DNA of 64,000 nt, taken from NCBI GenBank assembly GCA_933207985.1, contig OW240912.1:364903568-364967567 (forward strand), given 5' to 3'. The first letter of the stretch is position 1. The number at the start of each line of letters is the position of its first letter. This document shows positions 1 to 10,522 of the stretch, piece by piece. The notes under the pieces are model-generated. The model was given only the letters and a program-made list of their open reading frames with translations, made no database searches and was not told the origin of the DNA. This DNA is from Pelobates cultripes. Taxonomy: Eukaryota; Chordata; Amphibia; Anura; Pelobatidae. The translations under genes were made by a program, and so were the position numbers.

Positions 1-1510
1 TTGGGGTGGGGGAAATACACTGCCAGTCGCAATGTTATAATATTCTGAGAGATATAGATTTATATAGAAGAACAAGCCAACTATTGTAGAAGTTGAAGGT
101 TTGCCCACCTAGAATATACATTTGTAATAACTCTGAATAAGAGATTGGTATTTATGTTGAGAGAATACTCACACAAACTACTTGTACTTTAGAAAATAAG
201 TCTCATAAGTGGAATAATACAGTAAATAGAACAACTGCTACAAAAATTTCCAATAGGCATTTTGAGGCGTAGTTACAAAGATTTATAGATATACACATAA
301 TATGTGTATTACTACTCAAAATTAAAGTTTAAATAGGCTACCAAATTGCATTTGTGTGCAAACAACTACATTTGGACAGGCTGCGGCTGACAGCCAACTT
401 ATGATGAACTATATGGGGCCTATGCCATCAGAAATATTAGCAACTTAGCTAGTCGTCACTCCTTGCTTTCTACATTGGTTTCTTTCACTACATCTTCCCT
501 GTCCCTCAGTGTCCCCATACAATACTACCAACAGAAATGGCAAAATAACTATTTAACATCCAAATACGGTGCGTAAGAAAGAGGAAGGAGTCACACACTA
601 AAATATTCCAAGAAATTCATTAAAACTGTTATATTTACTTTGGCAGTTGAGATATGCTAAAATGTGTGGGAGAAGGGTGTCAATTGGAACAGTAAGATAG
701 AAAAAAAAAAAGATCCAAAATGCTACGCTGGCTTAAATTCGGATGTCCCTTTAGTGACTACGAGTCACTAGGCACTGCACAGGTTAAACATCCAAATTAA
801 TTCTGCATCTGGTTCACATGTAATAAAATAAAAATAAAGACAAGACAGGCAGTGGGATTTGAAAACCAAAGAGAAAAAAAAAAAAAATCCAGCAAGAAAG
901 GCACTCTAAGTCTCCAAGGTTTATGCACAAAATAAGAATACACAGATTGATTTAAAAAAAAAAACAAAAAAAACAAACAAACCCCACACGCTATATAGCT
1001 ACATTTTACAATACAAAGATAAAAACGCCAGAGACCATCTTGCATGAAAACTATGTGTAGAATTGTTGGACAGTGGCAACGTGACATTGAACATACTAAC
1101 TTTAAATTGCTTTTTTTTTTTTTTTTTTTAAGTTAACACTACAAGGAGCTGCCTGATTAAACACACTTCGAATAAAGTAAAAATAATTAGTTCTGTCTAA
1201 ACATGTATCAGTTACCATGCAAGACACCCAAGGCCAGAAAATACATGGCATTACAACTGCCTGGACAGGTGTAAATAGGTACAGACTCTATATTAAAATA
1301 TGCATTGCTAGATAAGCTATGGATAAAATGTGAATAAAATAAATAAATAAATAAATAAAAGAGGGTTGAGAAGATCAGCTGTGTTTAACATCCTAAAACA
1401 ATGGGTATATTAATCCCTTGCAGTGAGTTTCCTTGTCCAGAGACCGAATACATACACACTTTTTAAGCATAGCTTGCCATTAATATGGTGCGTGCAATAA
1501 AAAAAAAAAT

Positions 1511-1542
<32 letters not shown>

Positions 1543-1543
1543 T

Positions 1544-1601
<58 letters not shown>

Positions 1602-2290
1602 CACATACACACGTTATCGATGGATTACTGTAAAAATGAAACTACATCGCAGACAAAACTAAGAGCCCCATACCATTGGTCCATCATACAGACCTAGATC
1701 GATATATAGATTTATATATATATATATAATAGGTGCCTACAGAAACCACCTCCGCCCCTTCCAGATAATTTGCAGGATACAGGTCGGGAGTGCCAAATAC
1801 ACATTCCCTACTCACAATAAATATAGCTTGTACCCATAGATAAAGACAAAAACACACACAAATAACCCTGTAGTGTCTGAATTGAGGGAAGGACAAAAAG
1901 TAACCCCCTGTCGTTTAAAAACAGACTAATAGTTGAAAGAGCGTCATGGGTGTTGTAGTCCTACAGAGGGGTGGGGGGGTTATAACTCCCTCTGGAAACC
2001 CCAGACCTAAAGCATAAAACTCAGATAGTCCCCGAAAGACTGGAATTAAAATACAAGTTTTTGGTGACCGTTTTGATAAATCTATGAATTAAAATCCGAG
2101 TAACCTGAATGGGTTAACCCCCCCACACCCCCTCTCAGTAGGGTCAGTGAGGGGGTGTTCGATATTGGGGTCCCCCTGGTAGCCCCATTCCCTGGTTGCT
2201 AGCCCCCCAGTGTTGTCTATTCCATCAGATGGCAGTGACAGATCCCCTCCCCCTCCATAACCCCGGGTCCCGCTCAAACCGCCAGATTCA
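1..2290. other. A/T-rich stretch without a recognisable gene
   Basis: I see no conserved protein or RNA gene here. Many A and T runs are present, with an (AAAT)n run near 1,336-1,360. If the minus-strand exon proposed at 2,624-2,770 is real, this stretch would be the start of its first intron. The minus strand is T-rich, as vertebrate introns and 3' UTRs often are, but that does not settle it. The longest open frames here are translations of A/T-rich or microsatellite DNA. Confidence 0.5.
1498..1611. repeat. Compound microsatellite (A)n-(TA)n-(AC)n
   Basis: A poly-A run passes into a TA-rich run, then into about 22 units of AC/CA, then a short TATA tail. A second short TA run lies near 1,702-1,728. 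Such compound tracts are length-polymorphic and can form Z-DNA (CA/TG) or cruciforms (TA). The open frames crossing it on both strands are repeat translations. Confidence 0.95.
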
Positions 2291-2960
2291 AACCCTGACC
2301 CCCCCACACCCCGGCCGGCACCCCGGGGGGCTCAGGGGGGTTCCTGGGATTTTTTAATAATTTTTTGTGATTTTTCGCTCCTTCCCTGACAGGTGTGGAG
2401 GCAGCACCCCCCCAGCTGGAGATACGTCATCCCACCCATGTGCACAGTGTGTACACACAGCCCTCCCTGACACTGCCAGCGGTGGACTGCCACTCCCACA
2501 CACTCACAGCCAGCCAGGACTGCCCAGGACTCCGGGACCCCCCCCGCCGGCGGGGAGAGCAGCGACCTAACTCCGGGCTGAGCGAGCTGCCATGTCCGAG
2601 CAGCCCTCCTGCCATCCGCTCACCTCCAGTCACCGCACTGACAGCCGGCTCCGCTCACACAGCTCCCCGAGAAACACACGGCGACCGCCCGCCCTCACTC
2701 CGGCCGCCCCGCGCTCCCCTCCGCCTTCCTCTCTCGCCGCTATCCAGTCAGGACTCGAAAATGGCGCCGAAAGCGCAAAACTCCTCATTCAAATTCGCTG
2801 AGCCGCGGGGCACGCCGGGAACGGCTCTGGCTGTCAAGAGGACCCGCCTTTAACCGCCCCGCCGAGCCACACCCACTTCGAACGTTACGGAGGTGGGCAC
2901 GCCCCCTTTCCCTCAGCCTAGCTGTCCGGCTGCCCTTAGCGTCATTCCCCGAGCTGGCGG
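2290..2960. promoter_or_regulatory. CpG island, probable host promoter
   Basis: GC content and CpG density rise sharply here and fall again by about 3,100, against AT-rich DNA on both sides. The core at about 2,640-2,900 has many CpGs, a YY1-like box (AAAATGGCGCC, about 2,758-2,768) and no TATA box. This is the usual layout of a housekeeping-type vertebrate promoter. The minus strand has a clean first-exon candidate with a strong donor (see 2,624-2,770). The plus strand offers only a short frame starting at the ATG inside the YY1 box, which stops after 30 codons. A bidirectional promoter cannot be excluded. No protein can be named. Confidence 0.6.
2624..2770 (-). other. Candidate non-coding first exon with strong splice donor
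   Basis: Read on the minus strand, a purine-rich, CpG-rich leader (gcgg-cgagagaggaaggcgg type) runs from about 2,770 down to 2,624. It ends in CTGGAG|GTGAGC, a near-consensus U2 donor with the GT at 2,623-2,622. This looks like a TATA-less 5' UTR exon at the edge of a CpG island. The start near 2,770 is a guess from the YY1-like box and base composition. No ATG with a long frame precedes the donor, so coding would begin in a later exon, probably beyond the left edge of the window. The gene cannot be identified. Confidence 0.35.
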
Positions 2961-3167
2961 GCACACAGCGCACACTGTATACATACACTATCTGCATACA
3001 CTGTATACAGTCTGTCAGCTCCCTCAGGGCACAGCCAGAGACTGGCACAGGGGGCTGCCAATGCTGCTCTGCACGTAGACCATTCCCTCCACCTCCCTGC
3101 TGTGGGCATGCTGTCAGAGCCACCATGTTTTCATGGCTACATAATAGGAATATGAACTTATATATAC

Positions 3168-3335
3168 AGGGTTATTCACTGAAGTGAGAATTCAAAGTGA
3201 ATTTCGAATTTAAGGCCAAAATAGCTGAATTTTTTGAAAATTTTCTAAGTCAGATATGCTTGCATTTTGGCTGCTTTGGCCTTAAACTTGAAATTCACCT
3301 TGAATTCTCACTCTAGAGAATGACCTTCGATAATT
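3168..3335. mobile_element. Short inverted-repeat element (MITE-like hairpin)
   Basis: Two arms of about 55-60 bases face each other. The left arm has GTGAGAATTCAAAGTGAATT and then a TTTAAGGCCAAAAT block. The right arm has the complement, ending ATTCTCACTCTAGAGAATGA. The outer end begins GGTTATTCACT. Related end sequences recur at about 14,080-14,150 and 49,515-49,640, which supports a dispersed family. The superfamily is not determined and no clear target duplication is seen. Confidence 0.55.
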
Positions 3336-3637
3336 GTGTACATTGTTTGAAGGTCAAAGGGGAATTTCCATATTTAACCCAAGATTACACAAACTGGAAA
3401 CACCGCGCTAGTCAACTGTTTTTAGTTTGGTCTAAATTTTTAATTCACTTAGAATGCCTGGTAACGCACACTTTACAACACAACCCTATGTACTCAGCAT
3501 ATCGCTTGTCCCTGCAATATATAAAAACTGCCCTGCATTATGTATATATGATACAACCACATTCCTCAGGGAACCCTTTAATAACACTATAATCACTACA
3601 CCTTATTGTAGTGGTTATGGTGCTAGGATACTCTTAA

Positions 3638-4104
3638 AAGACCACTATAGGCACCCAGACCACTTCAGCTCAATGAAGTGGTCTGGGTACCAGGTCCAGC
3701 TAGGATTAACCCTTTTTTCTATAAACATAGCAGTTTCAGAGAAACTGCTATGTTTACCTATGGGTTAATCCAGCCTCCAGTGGCTGTCTCATTGACAGCC
3801 ACTAGAGGCGCTTCCGCGCTTCTCACTGTGATTTTCACAGTGAGAAGACAACAGCGTCCATAGGAAAGCATTGAGAATGCTTTCCTATGGACTGGCTGAA
3901 TGCGCGCGTGGCTCGTGCTACGCATACACATTCAGCCAAGGAGGAGGAGAGTCCCCCACCCGACGCTGGAAAAAGAGGTAAATATAACCCCTTACAACCC
4001 CTAGACCCCGGCGTGAGGGGGGCCCTGAGGGTGGGGTGGGGGCACCCACAGGGCACTAGAGTGCCAGGAAAATGAGTATGTTTTCCTGGAACTATAGTGG
4101 TCCT
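3638..4104 (+). mobile_element. TTAA-flanked T2/Kolobok-type MITE, subfamily GACCACTATAGGCACC
   Basis: The element lies between TTAA at 3,634-3,637 and TTAA at 4,105-4,108. Its ends are inverted: AAGACCACTATAG on the left against CTATAGTGGTCCT on the right. Internal landmarks are a sub-terminal hairpin (CAGACCACTTCAGCTC facing AAGTGGTCTGGG), a second hairpin (AGCAGTTTC facing GAAACTGCT) and a third around TTTCCTATGG. It encodes no protein. TTAA duplication plus TTAAAGG-like ends is the mark of the amphibian T2 (Kolobok) MITEs; a piggyBac-type origin is the alternative. Relatives lie at 14,588, 57,045 and 62,818. Confidence 0.7.
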
Positions 4105-4108
4105 TTAA

Positions 4109-4809
4109 GTTTATATAGTCCTTATAACTTTGTTCAGGTCCTGCAAAGCTCATCCCTTCTGCTTGGGGATGTGGTAATGAGTGAATTCTACAGTAGCCAT
4201 AATCCACAAGTTCATTTAAAGAAATCAATACATTAATCACTACTGAAATTTTTTTCATCTGTGATTAGTTAATTGATTTTCTTCTGCGAGCCTATGGATT
4301 ATACATACAGTACTGATAAACTTAACTTTACAAGTGCAATATCCATATGTACATTTGACTATGTTGCCAGAACTACCAAGATATTCATGCAAATATAACA
4401 GCATTTTGACTGTTTATAGAATGTATTTGGAACATTTTTAAGTTAGGAATGCTGGAACATCTAGAGGCACAGTACTGGTGATAATTGAAATTCTCAACAT
4501 TAAGCATTTTGCACCAAAATTGGTCCAGTGTGGCCTTGATAAATATGGTTATATTTTGGACAAATCTACAATTTTATATACACAAATAAAATGTGTATAC
4601 AAAGAAACCAATGAATCATGGTACTTTTCTGACCAATATTTGCACTTTAGCTTTAAATTTGTAACAGTTCTCCTGTCTTCGAATAGAACCACTTGTGACA
4701 CAAAGCAAAATATATATTTACTAAGGAGTTTCATTATGAATTTCTGCTTAAGTTAGCAACTATATATTTCATTGTGACACACACTTTCTCTTTCTCTCAT
4801 CTGATGGAT
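4109..4809. other. Unassigned AT-rich sequence
   Basis: No gene, RNA or clear repeat was recognised. Short open frames on both strands show no family resemblance. Confidence 0.5.
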
Positions 4810-4813
4810 TTAA

Positions 4814-6075
4814 AGGGACACTATAGTCACCAGAACAATGACAGCTTAAAGGGACACTATAGTCACCTGAACAACTTTAGCTTAATGAAGCAGTTTTGAT
4901 GTATAGAACATGCCCCTGCAGCCTCACTGCTCAATCCTCTGCCATTTAGGAGTTAAATCCCTTTGTTTATGAACCCTAGTCACACCTCCCTGCATGTGAC
5001 TTGCACAGCCTTCCATAAACACTTCCTGTAAAGAGAGCCCTATTTAGGCTTTCTTTATTGCAAGTTCTGTTTAATTAAGATTTTCTTATCCCCTGCTATG
5101 TTAATAGCTTGCTAGACCCTGCAAGAGCCTCCTGTATGTGGTTAAAGTTCAATTTAGAGATTGAGATACAATTATTTAAGGTAAATTACATCTGTTTGAA
5201 AGTGAAACCAGTTTTTTTTTCATGCAGGCTCTGTCAATCATAGCCAGGGGAGGTGTGGCTAGGGCTGCATAAACAGAAACAAAGTGATTTAACTCCTAAA
5301 TGACAGTGAATTGAGCAGTGAAATTGCAGGGGAATGATCTATACACTAAAACTGCTTTATTTAGCTAAAGTAATTTAGGTAACTATAGTGTTCCTTTAAT
5401 GTAGTTGGTCTGGTGAGTATAATAGTTCCCTTCAGGCTTTTTTCATGCAAACACTGCCTTTTCAGAAAAAAGGCAGTGTTTACATTGCCTCTAGGGACAC
5501 CTCCAAGTGGCCACTCCTTAGATGGCCACTGGAGGTGCTTCCTGGGTCAGTGCTGACGAAAAAGCAGCCCTGACGATCAGCGTCCCCACGCTCTGCATGG
5601 AGACGCTGAACTTTCCTCATAGAGATGCATTGATTAAATGCATCTCTATGAGGAGATCCTGATTGGCCAAAACATAATTTAGCCCCGCCCAGTGCCGATT
5701 TTAGCAAATCCAATGCTTTGATTGACTCCACTTGCATAGCGCTAATCATCAGTCTTGATTATATCAGCCAATCCAATGCTTTTCCATAGGAAAGCATTTG
5801 TACACTATTGTGCATGTGCTGCAAAACCCAATGCTGTGCCAATCAGCATCACCTTATAGAGATACATAGAATCAGTGTAACTCTATGGGGAACATTCAGT
5901 GTCTCCATCAAGAGCATTGAGACACTGAACATGGAGTGCGGCACTGAGATAGGAAGCACATCTAGTGGCCATCTGGGTGACTGCTAATAGAGGTGTTGCT
6001 GGGCAACAATATAAACACTGCCTTTTATCACTGCCTTTCGGTTGGACAGTCCATACTTTGGGGTACAGTGTTGAT
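4814..6075 (+). mobile_element. TTAA MITE (subfamily AGGGACACTATAGTCACC), split by a nested copy
   Basis: It starts after TTAA (4,810-4,813) with AGGGACACTATAGTCACC. It is interrupted at 4,846-5,399 by another TTAA element, then resumes with the sequence that normally follows (TGTAGTTGGTCTGGTGAGTA). From about 5,400 to 5,800 it follows the subfamily body (GGCAGTGTTTACATTGCC, CTCTATGAGGAGAT, AAAGCATT). From about 5,830 to 6,050 the same blocks return inverted, so the body is a long hairpin. The right terminus is degraded and the end given is approximate. No coding capacity. Confidence 0.6.
4850..5395 (+). mobile_element. Nested TTAA MITE (subfamily with AACAACTTTAGCTTAATG)
   Basis: A complete copy flanked by TTAA at 4,846-4,849 and 5,396-5,399, with ends AGGGACACTATAG and CTATAGTGTTCCT. 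It sits inside the MITE that starts at 4,814. Removing it with one TTAA restores the expected CAGCTTAATGTAG block of the host element. This is direct sequence evidence for a TTAA target-site duplication. A relative lies at 22,590-24,991 and a fragment at about 44,283-44,700. Confidence 0.8.
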
Positions 6076-6099
6076 TTAGTACACTGTTGTCTAAATCCC

Positions 6100-7054
6100 A
6101 AATGTGTAAAGAAATGGTTTAATGAAACATAGAGCTAATGGCAAACACCAAGCGCTGTTACTTATATTACCTCCCAAAGTATTAATATGTTCTTTCAGTT
6201 TACTCCTAGCATGCAGTTAGCCTGATTTTACACAGAGATTAGTCTGAGCACAGAGTCAGTAAATCCTTTATAGAATACAGTGACTGGGCCTTGGTGTTAG
6301 TTTTAATTGTCCACAGTAAATTCACCCCCTATCTCCAATAACAAATCTTATGTTTTAAATGGCTTTAAAAAACGATTTATCAAGAATTGATCTGCAGTCT
6401 ATATTCCTGGAAAATATCTTAAAGCTGCAATTCCAACTTTGAATATGTTTGGTTTAAGCTTTTGTTAAAACCTCGTTGGAAAAAATCCAGAATTTTTGGA
6501 ACTGTAAGCTTTCGAGGATTTTTTTTTTGGCAAGTCAAGTTCAAGCAATTTTCCAGATTGTGTCAAATATTTCTGATGTTAAAGCTGTTTAATGTTTCTT
6601 CCACCATACTTTGCACAGTACCATTTGGCAACAGGAAAATTACTAAAAAAAAAAATGTAAAGAACTACCCAAAAAGAACTGCATTTCTCACTCTCTATGT
6701 TGATAACGTAAAACATTTTGAGTTTTAAGACAAAAATAAATTGTACAAATATGTAAAATATTTTTTTTTACCTAAGATTACGTATTATTTCTTATTTTTC
6801 CTTTACTCATTTCTTCCAGAAGTTCTAGATCACTGGGACTATAGTTTTAATACAATTTATATTCTTGAAGGACAATTCAGGGAAAAATAGAAGGTACTCA
6901 TTGCCTGCAAAAGAAAACTTGCACCTTAGACATACTCCCAAGTCTCCTCAGGTCTCATTTTCCATAAGCTAGTGTATATATAACATGAATTCTTATTTAA
7001 GTGAATGAGATTTATGTGTAGTTTATGTGTAGAATTGTAGAAAAGTGACTATTT
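6100..7054. other. Unassigned AT-rich sequence left of the L1
   Basis: No gene or family-level repeat recognised. It ends at the left copy of the L1 target-site duplication. Confidence 0.5.
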
Positions 7055-7072
7055 ACAAAAGTGAACATCTGC

Positions 7073-7590
7073 ACGCTAGGGGTAGGCATACTATTCGCAA
7101 GATGGATCCCATACATAGAACACACCACCATGAGATGCAAACAAGGCAGATATGTCTTCATAAAAGGCACCATCCTAGACCAGACCTACACCTTCACCAA
7201 AATCTATGCCCCGAACTCAAAACAACACCGCTTTCTCTGCACTGTGCTCAACACACTGATGAAATTTGCAGAAAGCACCCCGATCGTTGGGGGAGACCTG
7301 AACCTGGCACTGCACCCCGAGCAAAACACGACAGCCAGACAAGGAAACACACCCAATAACAGAAATGCCAACACGCTATGCCTCCTCCACTATCACCAAC
7401 TAGCAGATTGCTGGCGAGCGCTACACCCATCGGCTTGCGACTACACCTTCTACTCCACGACACACTCCTCATACACTAGACTGGACTACTTCTTCATGTC
7501 CCACCGCAGCCTCACCCTGCTGAAGGACTCAGAAATCCTGCCTATAACCTGATCAGACCACTGTCCGATCCGTATATGAATAAAGTCACC
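7073..7590 (+). pseudogene. L1 ORF2 endonuclease domain, C-terminal part
   Basis: Open from the truncation point to a stop at 7,550-7,552. Visible APE-type endonuclease signatures are YAPNSKQ, VGGDLNLAL and SYTRLDYFFMS, followed by the SDHCPI motif. The TGA at 7,550-7,552 interrupts the frame directly before SDHCPI (ILPIT-stop-SDHCPI) and probably replaces a tryptophan TGG. In an active L1 this domain nicks the genomic target to prime reverse transcription. Here the first part of the fold is absent. A second stop follows at about 7,576. Confidence 0.85.
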
Positions 7591-7619
7591 CCTATTCAGT
7601 CCCAGGCAAACTTCCTGGA

Positions 7620-8290
7620 GACTGAGTGAGTCGATCCTCTCGGACGCACTGCTAGTGGACAAGACCAGACGGTCTATCCAGGAATACTTCATAGACAATG
7701 AGCTAGGGGACACGTCACCCTTGATGTGCTGGGAGGCCCGCAAGGCGGTGATCCAGGGGCAACTTATCACAATATGCTCCACCCGTAAGAGGGAAGCAAT
7801 ACAGGCAACAATGGACCTCAGCAGGGAGATCGCAACCCTGGAAACCAAACACAAACGCACCTTGGAAGCGACGACTTACAGAGACCTGGTCATCAAACGG
7901 AATCAACTCACTACACTCCTGAACTGCTCGATACACCGCTCATACCAACAATTCAAGCATGTAATACACGAACACAGGAACAAATGCGGGAGACTACTGG
8001 TGAACCTCCTAAAACAACGCAAGTCCCAACTATATATCCCGAAAATCAAGGGCTCACAACAGCAACACCTGCACCTCCCAGACCAAATCTCGTCCGCGTT
8101 CCTTACTTACTACCAGGGACTGTACCATCTGCACCAGGACGCACCAGGGGAGCCGCGCCCCAACAGACTCGAAGAGATTCAGAGATATCTAGAGTCCACG
8201 AACATGACCGGCCTGGAAGATATGGACCGGGAAGGCCTGGAGGCGCCCAATTCTACCGAGGAACTGATGCACGCCATCAACAGAGCAAGG
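7620..8290 (+). pseudogene. L1 ORF2 linker between endonuclease and reverse transcriptase
   Basis: The translation contains WEARKAVIQGQLI, a charged helical stretch with LSREIATLETKHKRTLE, then FLTYYQGLY and the SFxxxI-like NSTEELMHAINRA. This order is typical of the cryptic region before the L1 polymerase. Near 8,290 the frame shifts: the block that should read PGPDGFPLSYYKIF appears one frame away as GPDGFPLSYYKIFP. The frame read without the shift is meaningless beyond that point. Confidence 0.8.
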
Positions 8291-9107
8291 ACAGGAAGGC
8301 CCGGATGGCTTCCCCCTCTCGTACTACAAGATCTTCCCCCAAGTCCTCCTCCCGAAACTGCAAGCAGCCCTCAATTCAATCCTGGAAGCTCAGTTCACAT
8401 CGGCAAATAATACCCTTCTCCCCAAGGAAGGAAAGGACCCAACACAATGCTCAAGCTACCGCCCAATCTCTGTGCTTAACACAGATCTCAAACTCCTGGC
8501 CAGTGTCATGGCGGCGCGACTAGCACCACTGCTACCCAAGATAGTGCACCCGGACCAAACGGAATTCATCCCAGGAAGACAGGTACGGGATAACACCATC
8601 AGGGCCCTGAACATCATAGCCCAAGCCAGATCAATAAAGACCCCGGTCCTTCTCCTGTCCACAGACGTTCAACAGGGTGGACTGGGATATGATGTTTGGA
8701 GCACTTCGCCTGGACCAGAATACCTCGCACTGACAGACCCGTTCCAGATTCACAATGGAACCAGACAGGGCTGCCCATTATCCCCCCTGCTCTTCACACT
8801 GACCCTGGAGGCCTTCCTTAACAAAATCAGACTTAACGACATACAGGGGATAAAAATCGAAAAGACCCACCACAAAACATTGGCCTGCGCAGATAGCCTC
8901 CTATTTATAGTCACAGCCCCTGACCCCTCCCTGCGGGCTATCCAATCAGAATTCGAGTCCTACGGCCGTGTATCAAACCTCCAAATCAACTACTCAAAAT
9001 CGGAAATACTGGGCCTTACCATAGACACAATGCTCAGACAGACGCTACAGCACCAACACCCATACCGCTGGTGTGACCAACGCATGAGATACCTGGGGGT
9101 AGGCTAA
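8290..9107 (+). pseudogene. L1 ORF2 reverse transcriptase domain, catalytically broken
   Basis: Reads GPDGFPLSYYKIF, SYRPISVLNTDLKLLA, PDQTEFIPGRQ, then NGTRQGCPLSPLLFTLTLEAF and LQINYSKSE, all conserved L1 polymerase blocks. Two lesions remove activity. Near 8,661-8,730 the first catalytic-aspartate block and the following finger-palm stretch are disrupted by a frameshift and an internal loss; RVDWDMMFGALRLDQ survives in another frame. The YADD-type motif reads CADS (8,886-8,897), so the second aspartate is lost. In life this enzyme copies the L1 RNA at the nicked target. Confidence 0.88.
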
Positions 9108-9198
9108 CACCGAACCCGGCAGACCTTTACACCCACAACTACCTCCCTACATTGAAAAAGGCAATAGAAGAACTACGCATGTGGAGTTCATAATACAT

Positions 9199-9676
9199 CT
9201 CCTGGCTGGGCAGGGTGAATGCGGTCAAAATGACACTGCTGTCTAAATTCCTCTTCATATTCCAGACGGTACCGATCCTGGCCCCAGACTCATTCTTCTC
9301 CACCCTAAAGACGGAGGTCCGAAAATTTGTATTGCAAGGCAGGTCCTCACGCATAGCACACTCCCAACTCACGCTGCCTAAACTCCGGGAAAGCCTAGCG
9401 CTCCCGGACTTTGAGAAGTACTACCACGCGGCACACCTTACCAGGGTCATAAGCTGGACAGTAGAAGGCAGCACGAAACTATGGACCCAGCTGGAATCAG
9501 ATATCACCAACTGTGATTTAAGGACCCTGCCGTGGATCACCAAAGCCGCATACAGACACAAACATGAGCTCACCCCACACGGAACACCATACAGATCAAG
9601 AATCACGGATACCAAAAGCGAACGGGACAGAACAACATGCCAACTCAATTGCACACCAACGGAGCCCGGGCATTGA
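9199..9676 (+). pseudogene. L1 ORF2 region C-terminal to the polymerase
   Basis: Reads GRVNAVKMTLLSKFLFIFQTV, then SLALPDFEKYYHAAHL. This corresponds to the strongly conserved GRINAVKM...LPDF..YY block after the L1 polymerase. It is separated from the polymerase segment by stops near 9,107 and 9,191. The end at 9,676 falls short of a full ORF2 C-terminus, so part of the tail is lost or unreadable. Sequence from about 9,680 to 10,480 behaves as 3' UTR, with AATAAA near 10,280. Confidence 0.8.
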
Positions 9677-10522
9677 GCCAGGGGACCACACACCGCCAAA
9701 CGACACCAAACACACCACCCCTATCATGACATGTACAATCAAGACCCACAGACACCCACGACACCACACACAACCCAACCATTACCCAAAAGCATGACCC
9801 AGATAGAGTAACCCACACAACCACAATAAACCGGGAGGGAACAAGGATCAATGAGACATGGAGTGGCGCTCCGAGTTAACCAATACACGGTAGTGAATCC
9901 CGCTGAAGAATTACCCTACACGATAGCAGCACCCAAGACGACCCAACTACACGCACTGGCCTCCCCTAAGCGAGATTTCAATACAATAGACCACTCGCAC
10001 GCTACACACCAAACCATACACAGTCGCATAAGATTTGTTCCCTTTAATGTGCAAAAATAGACCACCACCGAAAACTACATGGGTATTGCACGGGTAATAC
10101 ACACAACTCCAAGAAGAGGCGAAGTAAGGCCCTACAAGGCCTCTGCGTAGGCCACATGCTAATGCCCTTGCAAAACTGATTGAATGTGTTATATGAGCAC
10201 CTAAACCACGCCTACTACATAAAAACCATTTAACACAAAAGGCAGGAGCCCTTACAACCATACCCATAAGTCTAACCTCAATAAATGTGCACTACAGACC
10301 CTACAGTTGCAAAATACAGGCACCCAAATATGAACCTACCTGTTATGTTACGCATGCTTTGACAAATTCGCCTCTGCGCAGGCGACAAAATGCATACATC
10401 TATATGTACCAATGTTTACACCCCTGCGTGGGCGACCACTTGCTCTACCACAAACAAGTTTGATATTTGTGTTTATACCGTGAAAAACAAAACAAAAGTG
10501 TTCAAAACAAAAGTGAACATCT

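Larger units (their letters stand above)
7071..10506 (+). mobile_element. 5'-truncated, inactive L1-type LINE with 16-bp target-site duplication
   Basis: The insertion is bounded by identical direct repeats ACAAAAGTGAACATCT at 7,055-7,070 and 10,507-10,522. It begins inside the endonuclease domain of ORF2, so ORF1 and the ORF2 start are missing. ORF2 relics cover endonuclease (7,073-7,590), the linker (7,620-8,290), reverse transcriptase (8,290-9,107) and the downstream region (9,199-9,676). A 3' UTR of about 0.8 kb follows and ends in an A-rich run (GTGAAAAACAAAACAAAAG) just before the right repeat. Composition is GC- and CpA-richer than the flanks. Truncation, A-rich end and 16-bp duplication fit target-primed reverse transcription. 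Several stops and frameshifts make it dead. Confidence 0.92.

Noticed and set aside
1410..1697. Frames of Val/Cys and Ile/Tyr/His repeats
   Set aside because: Direct translations of the compound microsatellite.
2089..2307. Gly-rich minus-strand frame next to the CpG island
   Set aside because: It follows C-rich plus-strand runs and has no recognisable domain or splice context.
2395..2853. Open frame of 152 codons across the CpG island
   Set aside because: Pro/Ser/Arg/His-rich composition expected of any GC-rich stretch with few stops; overlapping frames on both strands look alike, and no domain is seen.
5480..6101. Minus-strand frames at 5,480-5,749 and 5,883-6,101
   Set aside because: They lie in TTAA MITE bodies and similar frames recur in other copies (15,051-15,344; 46,547-46,768) through shared DNA, not protein conservation.
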